Shown here piece after piece: positions 5,692 to 7,306 of a DNA stretch of 7,306 bases (the first letter of the stretch is position 1; each line of letters opens with the position of its first letter). The translations under genes and the position numbers were made by a program. The DNA lies in NCBI GenBank assembly GCA_903920415.1, contig CAIXMD010000072.1, forward strand, positions 1 to 7,306. Direction: 5' to 3'. Source of the DNA: an uncultured Desulfomonile sp. (GTDB taxonomy: Bacteria; Desulfobacterota; Desulfomonilia; Desulfomonilales; Desulfomonilaceae). Under the pieces are notes generated by a model, which was not told the DNA's origin, did not search any database, and worked only from the letters and a program-made list of their open reading frames with translations.

Positions 5692-6111
5692 TTACGTTGA
5701 GGTAATACCCTGTGTGCCGGCCTCCCTGCAACGTGGACAAATACCGACAAACTCAAGACGGTGCCACAAGATCTGATAATCACTGACACCGTTCAAAACC
5801 TTATTAATAGTGGGAATCGGGCCGGAAGACACATCTTCAACGCAGCCACACATAATACAGCGAACGTGATAATGGTTCTCGGTTATTCCATCGAAACGCT
5901 TTTGCGTGCCCGCCATTTCCAATTTCTGGATCATACCCCGCTCAGATAGAATTTCAAGATTACGGTAAACGGTCCCAAGGCTTATCCGAGGCAGGCGTTT
6001 CCGTACTATTTCATAGACTTCGTTCGCGGTAGGATGACTCTTAAGCCTGCAAAGCTCTTCCATGATGACACGGCGTTGTTGTGTGGTTCGCACTTGTCCC
6101 TTGGCCGCCAA
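5692..6111 (-). CDS. perR: PerR-type peroxide-sensing repressor (Fur family)
   Basis: A 139-aa Fur-family regulator. The winged-helix domain includes RTTQQRRVIMEEL and SLGTVYRNLEILSERG. The regulatory metal site matches Bacillus PerR with constant offset: H26 (SHPTA), D74 (RFDG), H80 and H82 (NHYH), D93. The aspartate at D93, like PerR D104, favours peroxide sensing by iron-catalysed histidine oxidation over iron sensing. The structural zinc site is C85-x2-C88 and C125-x2-C128; C90 is extra. No ATG exists at the N-terminus. TTG codons occur at 6120 and 6111 and a GTG at 6093. AAGGGAG directly abuts the first TTG but is 9 nt from the second, so 6111 is preferred. A perfect palindrome over its promoter indicates autoregulation. 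It leads an operon with rubrerythrin. Confidence 0.92.
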   Translation of the reverse strand: MAAKGQVRTTQQRRVIMEELCRLKSHPTANEVYEIVRKRLPRISLGTVYRNLEILSERGMIQKLEMAGTQKRFDGITENHYHVRCIMCGCVEDVSSGPIPTINKVLNGVSDYQILWHRLEFVGICPRCREAGTQGITST

Positions 6112-6128
6112 AGAGTCCAACTCCCTTC

Positions 6129-6145
6129 GTAATAGTAACTATTAC
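6129..6145. promoter_or_regulatory. PerR box (17-bp perfect palindrome)
   Basis: GTAATAGT-A-ACTATTAC, an 8-1-8 inverted repeat with no mismatch; its core is the 7-1-7 arrangement typical of Fur/PerR operators. It lies just before the perR binding site, at the expected transcription start and the edge of the -10, where a bound repressor would block the perR-rbr promoter. Binding is inferred; the symmetry is seen directly. Confidence 0.82.
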
Positions 6146-6175
6146 TAATAATGGGGACAAAATGCGCGGTGTCAA
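6145..6175 (-). promoter_or_regulatory. perR-rbr promoter
   Basis: On the minus strand the -35 is a perfect TTGACA at 6170-6175. The -10 is weaker: ATTATT at 6147-6152 (17-nt spacer) or TATTAG at 6145-6150 (19-nt spacer). The PerR palindrome begins within or directly after it. A start near 6138-6142 would give a leader of about 30 nt. Confidence 0.65.
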
Positions 6176-6243
6176 GTCCGACGCAAGAAAATTTGTCTTC
6201 CATCCAAAAAAAAATCTGATTCCTCCCGTCCCGCACTCAATCG

Positions 6244-7306
6244 CTAACTTGCCAGAAAAAGTGAAATGAACTTGAAATTTACCGAATCGAATAGCCCCTG
6301 GTCCGTGAGTTTCAGTTCCGGAATGGGGGTTAGGGCCATGAAAGATAAGGTAGCGAATGGGTTATCTAGCGTACAGCCCATTTCTTTTGCCGCTGCCACC
6401 AGACCATCGAGTCCTTCCCGAACCATTGCAATCGGTTTGTCGGACATTAGTCCTGCAATCGGCAGGGGAAGCCTCCCGATTACCTGTCCGTTGTCCAGAA
6501 CCGCCATTCCCCCGCCCATGCGCTCTACTTCATGGGCGGCGGCCAGCATATCTTGATCATTCGCCCCGACCACAATGATGTTGTGGGCATCGTGGGCAAC
6601 CGTGCTTACGATAGCACCCCTTTTCAGGCCAAACCCCTTTATCAATCCGATCGCAAAATTACCCGCACCCCTGTGTCTCTCGATTACAGCAATTTTGAGT
6701 ATATCCCTGCTGGTGTCTGCTACAACTCGTCCGTCAACGATAGGGGCTTGCTCGATCACCTTTCGAGTAAAGATCTGACCAGGAACAACTTGGATGATGT
6801 TTACAGAATTTCCTTCGGCCTGAATTGACAGATCTTTGATTTTTTCCCAGGCGACGTGAACACTGCTCCCGGTTCTTAGGGACGACCCTGCTCGTGAGGG
6901 TATGACAAGCTTTCCGTCATGCGCAGCGATAGAGCCCGCATGGTACACCGTACTGATTTTCAGTTCTTCGAGGTCGTCGATAATGAGCATATCGGCCGAA
7001 TACCCTGGGAGTATCGCGCCCAATCCTTTGAGGCCGAAGTACGTGGCTGTATTGATCGTGGCCATCTGAACCGCGGTAATGGGATGGATTCCTTTCTTGA
7101 TCGCCTGCCTGACTATGTTGTTGATGTGGCCTTTTGCCAGAATATCGTGAGGGTCCAAATCATCTGTGACAAAAAGGCAGTTGCGTGAACTATGTTCGTT
7201 GATCAGCGGCAGGAGCGCGTCCAGATTTTTCGCTGCCGAACCCTCCCTTATCATGATGCGCATACCCATCCGGAGCTTTTCTTGTGCCTCCTCAAGGGTT
7301 GTGCAC
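6244..7306 (-). CDS. ade: Adenine deaminase, C-terminal part (5' end outside window)
   Basis: This is the last 353 residues of a bacterial adenine deaminase, which converts adenine to hypoxanthine and ammonia in purine salvage. The frame stays open to the window edge, so the ATG at 7269 is internal: residues before it (LEEAQEKLRMGMRIM) are ordinary family sequence. Visible family marks are the REGSAAKNL stretch near the edge, the metal-ligand region FVTDD (about 7159-7170) followed by GHINN, the amidohydrolase-like PGYSADMLIIDDLE, and VAHDAHNIIVVG in the C-terminal domain. It ends normally at LTDQGLFDSVNFKFI. Family members are near 580-600 aa, so roughly 40 percent, with the N-terminal metal histidines, is missing from view. 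It precedes perR on the same strand by 123-132 nt but is a housekeeping gene with no evident tie to the redox cluster. Confidence 0.93.
   Translation of the reverse strand, partial: CTTLEEAQEKLRMGMRIMIREGSAAKNLDALLPLINEHSSRNCLFVTDDLDPHDILAKGHINNIVRQAIKKGIHPITAVQMATINTATYFGLKGLGAILPGYSADMLIIDDLEELKISTVYHAGSIAAHDGKLVIPSRAGSSLRTGSSVHVAWEKIKDLSIQAEGNSVNIIQVVPGQIFTRKVIEQAPIVDGRVVADTSRDILKIAVIERHRGAGNFAIGLIKGFGLKRGAIVSTVAHDAHNIIVVGANDQDMLAAAHEVERMGGGMAVLDNGQVIGRLPLPIAGLMSDKPIAMVREGLDGLVAAAKEMGCTLDNPFATLSFMALTPIPELKLTDQGLFDSVNFKFISLFLAS

Noticed and set aside
5673..5789. 39-codon N-terminal extension of rubrerythrin
   Set aside because: It overlaps the end of perR in another frame. The ATG at 5672 has a good binding site and matches the family N-terminus.
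6206..6214. Nine-T tract (minus strand) after adenine deaminase as a terminator
   Set aside because: No stable GC-rich stem precedes it; only a 4-bp GATT/AATC pairing with a long loop is visible.

Overview
The window suggests an anaerobic, cytochrome-rich bacterium, most likely a sulfate reducer or relative in the Desulfobacterota (former Deltaproteobacteria). That inference rests on gene content: desulfoferrodoxin, rubrerythrin, two small rubredoxin-type proteins, an iron-sulfur flavoprotein, a stand-alone flavodoxin, an octaheme cytochrome c and a PerR-type regulator. All eleven genes I support lie on the minus strand, so transcription runs from high to low coordinates. Every long plus-strand frame is a shadow. 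There are no RNA genes, mobile elements, CRISPR arrays or gene-free gaps above about 300 bases.

Layout in transcription order. (1) 7306-6244: the C-terminal part of adenine deaminase, cut by the window edge. (2) 6175-6129: a consensus -35 box, a weak -10 and a perfect 17-bp palindrome in front of perR. (3) 6111-5097: perR and rubrerythrin, 19 nt apart. (4) 4995-4624: desulfoferrodoxin (superoxide reductase), with its own upstream inverted repeat. (5) 4422-4219: a CX4C-type rubredoxin. (6) 4082-1341: three exported proteins in a row, a TlpA/thioredoxin-like protein, a 1-Cys-type peroxiredoxin and a hydroxylamine-oxidoreductase-like octaheme cytochrome. (7) 1296-1: a 56-aa seven-cysteine rubredoxin-like protein, an iron-sulfur flavoprotein and the start of a flavodoxin.

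Reading the parts together: PerR senses peroxide. Rubrerythrin reduces peroxide and desulfoferrodoxin reduces superoxide in the cytoplasm, with rubredoxin as the likely electron donor. The exported trio looks like a periplasmic counterpart, in which a thiol oxidoreductase could recharge the peroxiredoxin beside an octaheme cytochrome. The flavoprotein, flavodoxin and small rubredoxin could carry electrons for these reactions. The perR/rbr/rubredoxin association is known from Desulfovibrio. The periplasmic trio is the least familiar part. Its cytochrome keeps eight CxxCH motifs and the candidate cross-link tyrosine, but appears to have lost the catalytic-pocket histidine of the HAO family.
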